From JAEKNW01 sp963677815 (GTDB lineage: Bacteria > Cloacimonadota > Cloacimonadia > Cloacimonadales > JAFGVF01), in contig OY782499.1 of the NCBI GenBank assembly GCA_963677815.1, forward strand, positions 1,550,001 to 1,614,000: a stretch of 64,000 nucleotides of DNA, in the 5' to 3' direction. Shown piece by piece: positions 1 to 10,449 of this stretch. Under the pieces are notes generated by a model. The model had not been told where the DNA came from. It made no database searches and saw only the letters and a program-made list of their open reading frames with translations. The position numbers were made by a program, and so were the translations under genes. Numbering within the stretch: the stretch's first letter is position 1; every line of letters starts with the position of its first letter.

Positions 1-2730
1 TGGTGAGGTACTTTGTAATCTTAGATCACTTGAGGAAGTAAAGAGTGGGTCTGAAGTTAGATTATCACTACCAGCTTCTTGGCTTTGGAGGATAGAATAG
101 TTTATTGTTATAAAATCACTTGCAAGATTATTCTGTCCCCAGATAATGCTATTACTTATTGATAAGACTGCTGAATCAGATACTTCTAGTTCCCAACCTG
201 CATTTTCGCTAGAGGTTAGATGATTGATATCTAGTTGACCACCAATGATTCTAAAGGCAGATGTTTCTGGATTTGCTATAGCTGTGAATTCCAAGTAATC
301 AGCGTTAATAACTGAATGTTTGGAGTAGATACCATAGTCTTCATTATCATGGAACCTAACATGATTCAATGAAATAGTAGATAAACTGTCTAACCAGATA
401 CCGCTTTGACTATTTTTAATCATTGTATAATTAAAATAGGAATTTGGCGATGGGTCCATCATAAAAGTTAAATCTACCCATTTATCATCTGCCTGAGGGT
501 CATTTGAGTAAGATGTAAAATTGACATAATTCAATGAATCACCTTCTACCCGAATTTCTCCACCCCAATAGGTATAGAAAGATTTTCCTGAATTAACTCT
601 AATTTCAGTACCAGCTTCTATAGTTAAAATGCTGTTGATGATTTGATGTTTATAAACATAAATTGGGCTTTCATCAGCTGTCCAGGTAGTAGGACTAATA
701 ATACTTGATTCTTTGATCGTATATAGAGGTTTGACAAGTTTTTTAGTAGGATTTAGCAGATTAGGTATATTATCAATCTCAATTCTAAGAGGAATACCAG
801 CAGGAAGATTAGTTGAGAAATTTAGATAATATGTGTTGCCTAACTGATCTATTGAAGTAACAGGGTATATCTCAGCTTCATCATCTCTCTGATAAACTAG
901 ATAGTTGCTAGTAGATAATACTTCACTTCCCATAGTGCTAGGAAATGATAACTCAATTGAGCTATCTGAAAGCTGTTCTACACTCACACTTGTAAATTCT
1001 TTGATAATAGAAGTTGAAGGATCAGCAAAGAGGATATTGTCGAAATATACATACCTTCTAGTTCCAGTCTGACTCGTGATCCCTATCAAATCTTCTTTCC
1101 CCTCAAGATGTACTTTTCCTATTTCATTTATTCCTTCCTCAGTAAAAGCATTAACAAATTTTCTATGGAATAACTGAGATGGACCTTGATTCTCAAATGT
1201 AGAATAAAAACCATAAGAGGTGTTACCAATATAGGCAAAAGCTCCTCTTTGCTGGATGATAAAATCTTCTCCAATAGCATCATTTAAAGTTAAATTGGCT
1301 GTATGACAACCTTGAGTATATATAAGTGGGTAGTCTTGATTTATTAAATTATTAATTATGTCACTTTCACTTATTGAAAAAACTTCAGAATTTGAACCAT
1401 GAGCTAGATGATGGATTTGGGAAATACCAGAATTAATTGCACTTGTTAGGGCTGCTTCTGAGTAAGTTCCATCTTGTTGATAGAGAGTCTGAATAGAATA
1501 GTCTGAAAGGTAATTAGCTATTTCATTCATAGCAGGTGCAGCATATATTGAAGAACCTAAATACTGTCCAAGAAGTAAGGCTTTTTCGTAAAAATTTTCA
1601 GAAACTTGAGCTGTTTCATAATCTTCTTGTTTATTGATCCAATTCTCAAGTTCTGCAGTAGTTTCCACGGGTATTCTACCAACATAAACTTCAGCATAGA
1701 GGTCAGCTTCTTCACCATTAGAACCAGTTGCTTGTGAATCCTCATTGGCATCACCCTCTCCAAAAAGATTATCTTGGTCATTATCCCAATCTCCATCTAA
1801 ACCAGCATAATAGAGGTCAGAATATATAGTATTAGTATGCCATGAGCCATTATATGAAGCTGAAACTCTTAGGGCTCTGCTAGGAATTAAATTATGGTCT
1901 CCTCCTAACAAAACATAGGTCATTGGGGTTTCATTACTAGCCCATTCTGTATATAGTTCAATAAGGCAATTACGTAACTTTTCTGCATTATCTCTTCCGC
2001 TATAATTAGCTAAAATATCATCAATATTAACTACTTGACTGTTTATCCCTAAGGCATTTTTATAATCAGCATAAATGTTCCAGATATTAACTAGGTTGCT
2101 TGGTGAGATTATTAACATCTCAGTTGGATTAAGACCTAAAGCATTTCTGTTAGAAGACTGACGACTGGAATAATGTGAATAATATGAATTTCTTACCTGA
2201 GTATCTATGACTTTATCATTGGTTATAGTTGAAAAGTCAGATAAATTGGTAAGAAATTGTGATTTACTAGTACTTTCACTATGCTTTGTAGTTATTATAA
2301 TCTTTGCTGATTGGAGAATATCAAATTCTTTAAACTTATATCTATATCTCTGGTGAGGTATTTTCAAAGTAAGGATTTGAATACCTTTTTTGAAATATGT
2401 GGTATATAGAATAGTTTCATCTTTAGGGAACAGGGGAGAGGGTTCAATAATTTGATAGTTTTGATTCCCATCAGTAATAGTAAAGTCTCCTGTAAATATA
2501 TCAAGACTTTTAATAGATGTTTTATATTTAGGCTGAATTAACTCAGCTGATATAACTTCTTCATCGAGTGGTAAAATATATTCTAAAATTTCATACTGGA
2601 TGTGGACTTCATTTAAAACGTCATAATATCCTGTCTGTAAATTGTTGTTGTTAGCATAATCATAAATGTATTCATTACCGCTCAGATAAACAGTAATTAG
2701 TAAAAAGAAGCCTAATACAAATACTTTCAT
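1..2730 (-). CDS. Gingipain-like C25 family secreted peptidase (3' end outside window)
   Basis: 910 codons are visible, from the ATG at 2730 to the window edge in an open frame; the C-terminus is missing. The product starts with a signal peptide (MKVFVLGFFLLITVYLSG). A C25 caspase-like fold follows: a strand ending in LLGGDHNLIPSR near residue 268, then HHLAHG near residues 440-445 and QGCHTA with the Cys near 475, which fit the catalytic His/Cys dyad of the family. After about residue 650 the sequence turns into short Asn/Ile-rich strands that look like right-handed parallel beta-helix repeats. The protein is probably exported, and the missing end probably carries a sorting domain like those at 3858 and 23066 (inference). 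The start is supported by AGG seven bases upstream. Substrate unknown. Confidence 0.85.
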   Translation of the reverse strand, partial: MKVFVLGFFLLITVYLSGNEYIYDYANNNNLQTGYYDVLNEVHIQYEILEYILPLDEEVISAELIQPKYKTSIKSLDIFTGDFTITDGNQNYQIIEPSPLFPKDETILYTTYFKKGIQILTLKIPHQRYRYKFKEFDILQSAKIIITTKHSESTSKSQFLTNLSDFSTITNDKVIDTQVRNSYYSHYSSRQSSNRNALGLNPTEMLIISPSNLVNIWNIYADYKNALGINSQVVNIDDILANYSGRDNAEKLRNCLIELYTEWASNETPMTYVLLGGDHNLIPSRALRVSASYNGSWHTNTIYSDLYYAGLDGDWDNDQDNLFGEGDANEDSQATGSNGEEADLYAEVYVGRIPVETTAELENWINKQEDYETAQVSENFYEKALLLGQYLGSSIYAAPAMNEIANYLSDYSIQTLYQQDGTYSEAALTSAINSGISQIHHLAHGSNSEVFSISESDIINNLINQDYPLIYTQGCHTANLTLNDAIGEDFIIQQRGAFAYIGNTSYGFYSTFENQGPSQLFHRKFVNAFTEEGINEIGKVHLEGKEDLIGITSQTGTRRYVYFDNILFADPSTSIIKEFTSVSVEQLSDSSIELSFPSTMGSEVLSTSNYLVYQRDDEAEIYPVTSIDQLGNTYYLNFSTNLPAGIPLRIEIDNIPNLLNPTKKLVKPLYTIKESSIISPTTWTADESPIYVYKHQIINSILTIEAGTEIRVNSGKSFYTYWGGEIRVEGDSLNYVNFTSYSNDPQADDKWVDLTFMMDPSPNSYFNYTMIKNSQSGIWLDSLSTISLNHVRFHDNEDYGIYSKHSVINADYLEFTAIANPETSAFRIIGGQLDINHLTSSENAGWELEVSDSAVLSISNSIIWGQNNLASDFITINYSILQSQEAGSDNLTSDPLFTSSSDLRLQSTSP

Positions 2731-2805
2731 AATACCTCGCAAATGTCTTATAGTATATATATTAGGCTATTTATATCTTACAACAAATTTTATTTTATTA
2801 TGGAA

Positions 2806-3705
2806 TCATTTGATTAGTAAATGTTTCATTTGAGTGATATCATAAATCAAACCATATCTTTTCAGTAGTTTCCCTTCAGAATCAAGTAGATGGTGTACTT
2901 GAGAATAAAGATACTTCTCATTACCCTTAAATGTAGTGATTTTAAATGAAAGGCCATAGTCTGTATTAGTCTTATTATTTTCTAGTATAACTTCTATCGA
3001 TTTACTTGAGTATTTTTCCGTTATTACTGATTGTAAGGTAGAAAATAATGGTGGGTTTTCTGCAGGAGTAGTTTCAATAATATCATAAAGACTTGATGAC
3101 CAGTATTCTTGATTATCTTCAGGATTATATTCCCAAAAACCAACACCCATATTTGCTTTAATGATTTCATTAATATATTCATTTGAATTATGAGCTTTTT
3201 TTGAATCTGTTTGTGGGATTTCGAAGATAACGCCAGTGACTTGACTAGGTCTATCATCACTATCATATTTACAGGAGAAGTTTGATATTACATATTTTAA
3301 TTCTGAATTAAAACTATTAATCCTATATGCTGACGACCTTTCTTCATGGGCTAATATGTCTTGAGGATAACTTTTTAAAATTCGAGGAAGGTCATCTTGA
3401 TGAATCTGGTTAAAGAACTGATCTTCTGAAAAGGAGGCTTGGTTTGGGTCAGCACCTAAGAAGAGCAATAATTCTTTAGTTGCCATGAAAATATGTCCTT
3501 TTAAATCATGAACCCAATAACCAATCTTTTTAATCCACCTTGTTTTATTAAGATGTTCTAAAACTGAGGGATGAATATCTGTCCTACAATTAATCATAAT
3601 ACGATCAATAAGTGTTTGGTAAGTCTTATCTTGCTGGTAATGTAAACTAGCAAGTTGAGTTCTTAGTTTATCTAAATCTAACAAGTATTCTTTAATTTCT
3701 TTCAT
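2806..3705 (-). CDS. Tandem PAS/PAC domain sensor protein without visible output domain
   Basis: The frame is open from 3765, but I take the ATG at 3705 (299 aa). It has AAAAGG upstream, and a good promoter lies across 3737-3765, which would put a start at 3765 inside the -35 box. Residues about 1-50 are helical. A PAS/PAC unit follows (IGYWVHDLKGHIF ... SFSEDQFFNQIHQDD ... VTGVIFEI), then a second one (GVGFWEYNPED ... YSQVHHLLDSEGKLL ... YGLIYDITQ). The HPDD-like turn after the first PAS core and the final strand are typical PAS/PAC features. No histidine kinase, GGDEF, EAL or DNA-binding domain follows, so the protein is probably a free-standing sensor or adaptor acting on a partner elsewhere. 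It is a single gene between two C25 genes. The ligand cannot be told from sequence. Confidence 0.75.
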   Translation of the reverse strand: MKEIKEYLLDLDKLRTQLASLHYQQDKTYQTLIDRIMINCRTDIHPSVLEHLNKTRWIKKIGYWVHDLKGHIFMATKELLLFLGADPNQASFSEDQFFNQIHQDDLPRILKSYPQDILAHEERSSAYRINSFNSELKYVISNFSCKYDSDDRPSQVTGVIFEIPQTDSKKAHNSNEYINEIIKANMGVGFWEYNPEDNQEYWSSSLYDIIETTPAENPPLFSTLQSVITEKYSSKSIEVILENNKTNTDYGLSFKITTFKGNEKYLYSQVHHLLDSEGKLLKRYGLIYDITQMKHLLIK

Positions 3706-3736
3706 GATGACAGGCCTTTTGTTAATTATATAATAC

Positions 3737-3765
3737 ATATATGAGATTAATCTCAATTGTGTCAA
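3737..3765 (-). promoter_or_regulatory. Promoter of the PAS gene with palindromic operator in the spacer
   Basis: On the minus strand TTGACA (3765-3760) is followed by a 17-base spacer and ATATAT (3742-3737). The spacer contains the perfect 14-base palindrome TGAGATTAATCTCA (3742-3755). A dyad exactly between -35 and -10 is a classic repressor position. The regulator is unknown. Confidence 0.55.
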
Positions 3766-3798
3766 TAAATAAATTACATTTATTTAAAACAATATAAA

Positions 3799-3842
3799 TA
3801 AAAAAAGGTCTAGAATTAATTTAAATTATAATTCTAGACCTT
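3799..3842 (-). terminator. Rho-independent terminator after the 1807-aa C25 gene
   Basis: Stem AAGGTCTAGAATTA pairs with TAATTCTAGACCTT (3805-3842) and is followed on the minus strand by a run of T. It lies 16 bases beyond the stop codon at 3858. Confidence 0.85.
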
Positions 3843-3857
3843 AATATTTCTAAAATA

Positions 3858-6800
3858 CTATTTCATTAAAATAGCTTTACTTGTTTTAGTATAGTCTTTG
3901 GTTTCTAATCTGATGAAGTAGATACCTGAAGAAACAGATCTATTTTGATTATTCCTACCATTCCATATAACTTTATGGTTCCCAACGGATTGATATTCAT
4001 TAATAAGGTCTTTCACTAATTGACCTTTAAGATTATAAATCTTGAGTTTTACATTTGTAGCTTTAGCAATACTATAAGCAATGTTTGTTACAGGATTAAA
4101 TGGATTAGGATAGTTTCCTTGAAGCTCTGTAATCATATTTACATCGTTTATCTGATTATCAGTACCTGTCATATAATCTACAATTACTGAGTTAGAAAGA
4201 TTACTAGTGCCTTCTTGGTAAATTGCAGATACTCTATATGAATATATATCAGCTCTCGATAAAATAAGTGTATGTTGATTTTCTGTAAGCTGAATGAGTT
4301 CATTCCATTGTCCAGTATTAATCTTTTCTTCAAGCAAGAAATAAGTAAATGAATCATCGGAATCTTCATTGAAATCCCAAGTCAAAGTAAGAATAGAATC
4401 TTGTAAGGTATGACTCAAATTCTCAGGAGAGTTCAAATAATCTAAGATAACATCATTAACTATCATCTGATTACTATCAATACTAGGAATCAGATGTGAT
4501 TCAGAGCTGTATCCTGTTAAAGAGTAGTTAATATCATAAGCTCCTAAAGGAATAATTGCTTTGTAATCACCATTCTCTTTTGGATTAATTGCATAGTCTG
4601 CAAAAGAAATGCTTGTAGATACTAGGTCAGCTGAACCACCATTTAGAGATACATTTCCTGTTAGAACAAAACTCTCTTGAACTGCTCCTCCAATAACTAC
4701 ATCATCAATATACCAACCGTCATCGGTTACCATAGAATCTGAAGCAAATCTAAAGCCAAATTTAACAGATTGGCCATGAAGATTTTGAGGAACTTCGACA
4801 TTTACTTGAGCCCAAACATTTTGCCCACCATCAAATCCAGGTCCTCCCAAAGCAGGTAAGTTATAATTAGTATAACCTGGGTTAGGAGTTAAGATAATAT
4901 TATTAGAGGAACCTTCAACTCTAGCTACTATTTGTCCTCCATCATAGTTACTTTCTATTTGATATTGGTGCCAGAAAGAGAAAGTAGTAGCTGCATTTAT
5001 ATCAATATACTCCGTCCATGCTATAGCATCAATATTATTAGTGTATTGAGAGTTAAGATTAGTAGCTAAAAGGTTAGAACCGCTGTGAGGACTAGTGAAA
5101 TTAGTAGTTCCCATTTGCCAAGGTCCATCCAAACTAATTGGAGGGTTATCATCTTCAAAATCGATAGAAGTCTCACTTGTGTTAAGAACCATTACATAAA
5201 TATCATTTAAGACTTCTTGCTCATCAAGGTTTGCTCCAAGTTCAAGTTCAATACTAGTAAATTGTGGAGCTGAAGCAGATACAAGGCCAGTAAAGATAAC
5301 TTGTTGAATTGAATGAGCTTTGACAAAGACATTATCAAAAGACGAATCATAAAGAGTAAGGAAATCATTTGAACACGTAAGAGAAACATTATCCAAATAG
5401 CCATCAGCATCAGAAGTATTTTGAATATTCCAAGCAATGGATATTTCTTCTCCTTGTTCAGGAATATAATTATTGTTACCTGAAGCTTGGTAGTCATTAA
5501 TAATAATATTCTGAGAAAGGAAACTAGCTTTAGCAACTGTTAAATTGATATTTTTATAGAAACGATATCCATCATCACCAGTAATTTCCATATCCAAATT
5601 AATGATTTCTCCATTATCTATTTCTTGATTAAGTTCAATAATGAAGTATTCTCTTGAGTATGTTTCTCTATCAACAATTAAGTTATCGAAGAGAGAATGG
5701 TCATTAATTATTGTAACTCTTGTATCTGAACAAGTAATAGTAGCTGCTGGATTATTCAATGGAGTAATGGCAGTATTAAGTAAAGCTACCCCAATTCTTA
5801 TATCTTCTCCAATCTCATAAACACCATCTTCTATATCTTCTTCTATGGTTATGTCATAGATATTAATGTTTGGTTCTAGTAAGAGAACAGGTTTAGTAGT
5901 TATAAACAGAGCCATTTCATCTTCTAATTCATGAGCACCAGCAGGATAGTTTTGATTATATGTATATTCCAATCCCATAGTTCCACAAGGTGATTCAATA
6001 CCAATTGTTGCATAATTTCCATGCCATGGAGTATAGGAACCTGGGTTACCATTATCAACATTGTTAAATACTTTATATTGAATTTTTGCTGTTCCTTGAT
6101 TTAGGGGAGAAGGATGTCTTTGTGGACTATATAAGATTAACTGAAAGGTTTCTTCTGCAGAGTTATTAGCAGCTCCGTTAATCATTTGTTCCCATTGAAT
6201 AACAAAATAATCTTCTTCATTATCGTAGTAAGTGTAGATTCCAGAGTTAGTATCCATGTGCATATCATCCCAGAAAGGAGCAATCATACCATTTGGTCCT
6301 AAGGCACCTGGTAATCTCCAGTTTCTAAACTCACCGTTGGAGTTAGCTCCAAAGGAAATAAAACCATTAGAACACACAGTTATTTGGTCATAAGCTTTTC
6401 CATAGTAATAGTATTCAAAAGGTAAATCTATAGTATCGGTTGAATTAGAACCAACACCATCACCTTCACCTTGAGCATCAGGGTCATAAATATCAAGAAG
6501 AGTACCAGAACCACCGTTCGCTGGAGCTATTTCTATCCAATTATAAGTAGGACATTCAGGGTAGTCTATATCATTTGAATCATAAATTACATAGCCATAC
6601 ATATCAGGACCTAAAGGTGAAGTATTCCCATTTTCACCGAAAGTAATATCAAAAGAACTTTCTTGATAGAAGTTAACTTCATTATCCATTTTTAATAAAC
6701 ACTCTGCGGTCATTCCTGGAAACATATCAATTTCAGAAGATATTTGGAAATTCAGAGTTTGAGTCTGATTTGCTGATAAGCTGGCAATTAAGACACTTTC

Positions 6801-9281
6801 AGTATTAATATTAAAATGAGCATTATCTATAATAAGCTTAACCAAAACATTTTCAACAGGTATGTTTGATTGATTTTCCAGGCTTACAGATATTGTAGCA
6901 TCTTCATCTGCTGCTAAATGTTCACCTAGCATGACAAGGTTTGTATTAGTAATAACAAGGTGTCCGTTATTTACATTAGCTGTGTAATATAGACGTTTAT
7001 TTTGCTCTGTTCCATAATCTAAATCAAGGACAAAGGCAATTTCTGTATCATTAATAATACTATTATCAACAGAGACTAGGAAGTTATTGTCTAACATACT
7101 CCCAGAATTAGCAGCTAAGTTATTAATACTCGAAACTGCTTGTTCTACATCTATTTGGAAATTATTGACAGATAAATTAGCTTGAATGTTATCAATATCT
7201 GCATCTGTTAAGTTTTCGATAAAGAAATTAACTTCAATAGTTTCTCCTGCTTCAATAGTTTGGTTATTGTTACCTTGAGAAGAACCTTCATTATCATCAT
7301 CAATAGTTAAGGAGGTTATTCTTAAATCATTGCCACCACTTACTTCAATGTTTTCTTGATGTGGGTAGAAATTAGTTTTATCTAAAGTTAATGTATAAGC
7401 TGTGGTACCTTGATTAAGTTGAATATTAGCAATACCTTCGTTATTAGTATATGCTTTAATATATTCATTATTAGGAGTAGTTAAAGTAACTACAGCTGAT
7501 TTGACAGGATTATTGGTTTGGTCTTTGGCAATAACTATCAAATTATCACTATCTGGAAAGAAATCAGACACTTCTAAGTTGAAACTATTCGGTTGACCTG
7601 CATAAACATCAACACTTGGGTCACCAATTAGATTGCACCAGTGGGTAAACTGTTGTACATCAGTCATATCAGATTCACCATAGACTATGTGAGTGGTGAT
7701 TTTGCCTGTTAATAATGCTTGGCCCATGGTTCTTTGTCCAAGATTATAAATACCATGGAAGATACCACCAGATAAACTGTTATTGAAAGAAGTATGGGTA
7801 TGTGAGGTTGCCATACCAATGGCTGTTAAACCGCCTTTAGGAGCTGTTTCAGAACCTAAGTTGACATATTCTTCAGTAGTTCCTGTACTAGCGAAATTAC
7901 CTGTAGCACAAGTAATAATAACTGCATGATGAAGCTTATGAACATTGGTTTGTGCTCCCCCAGGAAACCAGTTACTCATACCAATATAACCACGATATAC
8001 AAAGAAATCAATACCATTATTTATTGCTTGGTTCATTTCAGTTACATTAGGGTTATCATCATATATCTCAGTATATTGATGGTCTGGATTAACTCTTTGA
8101 CTAATTTGCTGAACAAATTTACAGTGATTTACTGTTGATTCACCTGAAGGTTCTGTATCTCCGACAAGAAGCATGTTGTTCATATAATCTGGGTCATTAG
8201 GGTTGTTAAAGCCTTCATAAGATTTCATTTTTCCTACATATCTACTGAGGTCAGTAGAATTGTTTACAGACATTCTTCCGATAAAGATATCTCCTACTAG
8301 GTCATTACCAGCTAAATGAGTATAGGGATAATCTCCTTCAGCACTTAGGGCATAGGAGGCACTATAGGTCGGAATACCAAAAGTTCCTGATACATCACCT
8401 ACTAAAATAACATAGTCTGGTCTAAACTCAGTACCATCATAGAGATTTTGAATATAGTTTTTGATGCCAGAAGTAGAAGAAGAACCAATGTCTCCAGTGG
8501 AAACACTTCTCACGATAAATCCCTTCTGTCTCTTTATTTTTACATATTGGTCTAGTTTAAGCTGGAAGATAGGGTCTGCATTCTCTTTATGAATAAACAG
8601 TAAATTTGGAGAATAATTTTCATCTTCATCTCTTTGGTAATTTAACACAGTTGCCTGATAGAGTTTGTGGAAAGCAGGAGATAGTTCATGATTACTAGTT
8701 ATTTCATTAAAACCACTTTTATTGGTATCTGTTGTAATTTTTAGGAGAATTTTACTATATATTCTTAAGGTCTCAGTTTCTTTATTATAAGCAAAAGGTA
8801 AAACTTGGATTGGCTTTACCCTTAAGTCTCTAACTACAAAATTATCACCAGCAGTTATTTCTTGATTAGGGAAAAAGCCAGAATAATTAATCTTTTCTAA
8901 AACTTTGTCTTGATATACAAAACCTTCTTTCTGACTTGGGAAGATTGGACTTACTGATATTTCTGAATAGTTACTTTCTAATAACTCATAAGAAACTTTT
9001 CCTTGATTAGCAACGGCAATACCTGTTGCGAACATAGGGAGGTATGGCATACCAACTTCAGTGGTATAAGCTTGACTGCTTGTTTTAATAACATTATAGA
9101 TTTCTTTGCCTGTATCTACTTTTTCTATACTATATTCAGGTAAAGAAAATTCTACAACTACTTCTTTCTCATTTTCACTAACAACTCTAAATCCATCACT
9201 TATGGCACCATTGTCTAAAGGTGCTGAAAAAAGACTTAATGACACTAAAAGTGCCACTAAGCCTAAAAATAATCCTCTCAT
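3858..9281 (-). CDS. Large secreted C25-like protein with C-terminal sorting domain
   Basis: 1807 aa with a signal peptide (MRGLFLGLVALLVSLSLFSA). Residues about 220-560 have the C25 peptidase layout: YVILVGDVSG at 291-300, GRMSVNN at about 335-341 and HAVIITCATGNF with Cys458 at the nucleophile position. Where active C25 enzymes have a His (Y-x-GHG), this protein reads FFVYRGYIGMSNW (about 426-438), so the catalytic His is not at its usual place. Further on are many CARDB/Ig-like repeats, a nidogen-like segment (about 920-1080, YDQITVCSNGFISFG), a jelly-roll segment ending WYIDDVVIGG, a carboxypeptidase-regulatory-like segment, and a C-terminal module of about 85 residues (NYPNPFNPVTNIAYS ... 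YNLKGQLVKDL ... SGIYFIRLETKD). The last is a type IX-like sorting or FlgD-Ig tail. It is the downstream partner of the lipoprotein gene at 9309, 27 bases away, and is probably cell-surface or secreted. Confidence 0.85.
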   Translation of the reverse strand: MRGLFLGLVALLVSLSLFSAPLDNGAISDGFRVVSENEKEVVVEFSLPEYSIEKVDTGKEIYNVIKTSSQAYTTEVGMPYLPMFATGIAVANQGKVSYELLESNYSEISVSPIFPSQKEGFVYQDKVLEKINYSGFFPNQEITAGDNFVVRDLRVKPIQVLPFAYNKETETLRIYSKILLKITTDTNKSGFNEITSNHELSPAFHKLYQATVLNYQRDEDENYSPNLLFIHKENADPIFQLKLDQYVKIKRQKGFIVRSVSTGDIGSSSTSGIKNYIQNLYDGTEFRPDYVILVGDVSGTFGIPTYSASYALSAEGDYPYTHLAGNDLVGDIFIGRMSVNNSTDLSRYVGKMKSYEGFNNPNDPDYMNNMLLVGDTEPSGESTVNHCKFVQQISQRVNPDHQYTEIYDDNPNVTEMNQAINNGIDFFVYRGYIGMSNWFPGGAQTNVHKLHHAVIITCATGNFASTGTTEEYVNLGSETAPKGGLTAIGMATSHTHTSFNNSLSGGIFHGIYNLGQRTMGQALLTGKITTHIVYGESDMTDVQQFTHWCNLIGDPSVDVYAGQPNSFNLEVSDFFPDSDNLIVIAKDQTNNPVKSAVVTLTTPNNEYIKAYTNNEGIANIQLNQGTTAYTLTLDKTNFYPHQENIEVSGGNDLRITSLTIDDDNEGSSQGNNNQTIEAGETIEVNFFIENLTDADIDNIQANLSVNNFQIDVEQAVSSINNLAANSGSMLDNNFLVSVDNSIINDTEIAFVLDLDYGTEQNKRLYYTANVNNGHLVITNTNLVMLGEHLAADEDATISVSLENQSNIPVENVLVKLIIDNAHFNINTESVLIASLSANQTQTLNFQISSEIDMFPGMTAECLLKMDNEVNFYQESSFDITFGENGNTSPLGPDMYGYVIYDSNDIDYPECPTYNWIEIAPANGGSGTLLDIYDPDAQGEGDGVGSNSTDTIDLPFEYYYYGKAYDQITVCSNGFISFGANSNGEFRNWRLPGALGPNGMIAPFWDDMHMDTNSGIYTYYDNEEDYFVIQWEQMINGAANNSAEETFQLILYSPQRHPSPLNQGTAKIQYKVFNNVDNGNPGSYTPWHGNYATIGIESPCGTMGLEYTYNQNYPAGAHELEDEMALFITTKPVLLLEPNINIYDITIEEDIEDGVYEIGEDIRIGVALLNTAITPLNNPAATITCSDTRVTIINDHSLFDNLIVDRETYSREYFIIELNQEIDNGEIINLDMEITGDDGYRFYKNINLTVAKASFLSQNIIINDYQASGNNNYIPEQGEEISIAWNIQNTSDADGYLDNVSLTCSNDFLTLYDSSFDNVFVKAHSIQQVIFTGLVSASAPQFTSIELELGANLDEQEVLNDIYVMVLNTSETSIDFEDDNPPISLDGPWQMGTTNFTSPHSGSNLLATNLNSQYTNNIDAIAWTEYIDINAATTFSFWHQYQIESNYDGGQIVARVEGSSNNIILTPNPGYTNYNLPALGGPGFDGGQNVWAQVNVEVPQNLHGQSVKFGFRFASDSMVTDDGWYIDDVVIGGAVQESFVLTGNVSLNGGSADLVSTSISFADYAINPKENGDYKAIIPLGAYDINYSLTGYSSESHLIPSIDSNQMIVNDVILDYLNSPENLSHTLQDSILTLTWDFNEDSDDSFTYFLLEEKINTGQWNELIQLTENQHTLILSRADIYSYRVSAIYQEGTSNLSNSVIVDYMTGTDNQINDVNMITELQGNYPNPFNPVTNIAYSIAKATNVKLKIYNLKGQLVKDLINEYQSVGNHKVIWNGRNNQNRSVSSGIYFIRLETKDYTKTSKAILMK

Positions 9282-9308
9282 CTACCACATCCTTACATAA
9301 AATTTAAA

Positions 9309-10355
9309 TTATTGTTCAATATCAAAAATAACTACACCTTCATCACGAGTAGCTACATAAACCCTATTATCATTATCTATTTTTACATTATTTGTATAAC
9401 CTGTTGAAGTCTCTCTTTCAAGAAATTCTATGTTACTTGGATCTGATATATCAAAGACATAGAGATTTCCACCACCAGAAGCAAGAACGCAATAATTATC
9501 ATTCACATCGAGATTTTGAGCATAACCAGTAGTATCATAAGTATAAACTACTTGAGGATTATAAATATCAGAAACATCATAGACATAAAGTCCAGTTTGT
9601 CTTGTGGCTACATAAGCAAAGTTATCTTTAACAACGATTCTTAAGGCTGAACCAGGAGTGTCAAATTCTGTAATGTTCTCATGACTTTCTAAATCTGAGA
9701 CAAAGACTCCACGTTGACCACAAGCTGTGAATAAATAATCATCAGTTTTATAAGCACCATTAGTTTTAGCTGGGAATATCCATTCATAGTCTGTTCCAAG
9801 AGCTTCAATACCGTTTCCATAAATATTCCAACCAACTTCAGTTACTTTATAACCATTAACAAAGAAACCTTTTGCAGTATATTCTTGATAAGGAGGTACT
9901 GGGTTTGGGTCATCGTAAGGGAAAAGCTCAATTTGTCTGATAGCGAATGTTCCACCAGTAACTGATGATACTATCTTCAAAGTATCAACTTGGTTGATGT
10001 CAACAATACGATAACTATCAGCTTCTTTTTCTTCAGTGAAGAGTAAGTAACCTAAGTCTTCAACTAAGTTAATTCTTCTGTTTCTTCCTAAACTAAGGAC
10101 TGAACCATCATCACCAACGATTTCAGTGTGCCAATTTCTTTCAAAAGTATTTCTATCAATTATTGAAAGTCCAGCATCATATTCAGCAACAGCAATATAG
10201 CTTTCAGAATAATCAATACCAATAGCATCACCATTAAGTGGAATTCGAGTTACTTCACTAAGAACACCATCAGGTGTTTCAGTTGGATCACTAGCTTTAG
10301 CACATCCCATTAGAATAAGGACTGTTAATATACTTAAATAAACAATTCGTCTCAA
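9309..10355 (-). CDS. LVIVD-repeat beta-propeller lipoprotein
   Basis: 348 aa starting with TTG at 10355 behind GGAGG with 6-base spacing. The N-terminus is a lipoprotein signal (MRRIVYLSILTVLILMGC) with the lipid-acceptor Cys at residue 18. The body repeats blocks of the type AYVATRQTGLYVYDVSDIYNPQ, LYVFDISDPSNIEF and VYVATRDEGVVIFDI at 40-50 residue spacing, the hallmark of LVIVD repeats that form a propeller. It is probably an outer-membrane-anchored scaffold or binding protein. It sits 27 bases upstream of the big C25 gene and is probably cotranscribed with it, so the two may work together at the surface (inference). No enzymatic motif is seen. Confidence 0.75.
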   Translation of the reverse strand: MRRIVYLSILTVLILMGCAKASDPTETPDGVLSEVTRIPLNGDAIGIDYSESYIAVAEYDAGLSIIDRNTFERNWHTEIVGDDGSVLSLGRNRRINLVEDLGYLLFTEEKEADSYRIVDINQVDTLKIVSSVTGGTFAIRQIELFPYDDPNPVPPYQEYTAKGFFVNGYKVTEVGWNIYGNGIEALGTDYEWIFPAKTNGAYKTDDYLFTACGQRGVFVSDLESHENITEFDTPGSALRIVVKDNFAYVATRQTGLYVYDVSDIYNPQVVYTYDTTGYAQNLDVNDNYCVLASGGGNLYVFDISDPSNIEFLERETSTGYTNNVKIDNDNRVYVATRDEGVVIFDIEQ

Positions 10356-10449
10356 TTAGAGCCTCCAAAATATAATTTTTCTTTTAGTTAAATTTATGCA
10401 ATTTGTATTCCATTAAAGAAAGATGGGTAGAAATAAAGGGAAATCTTAT

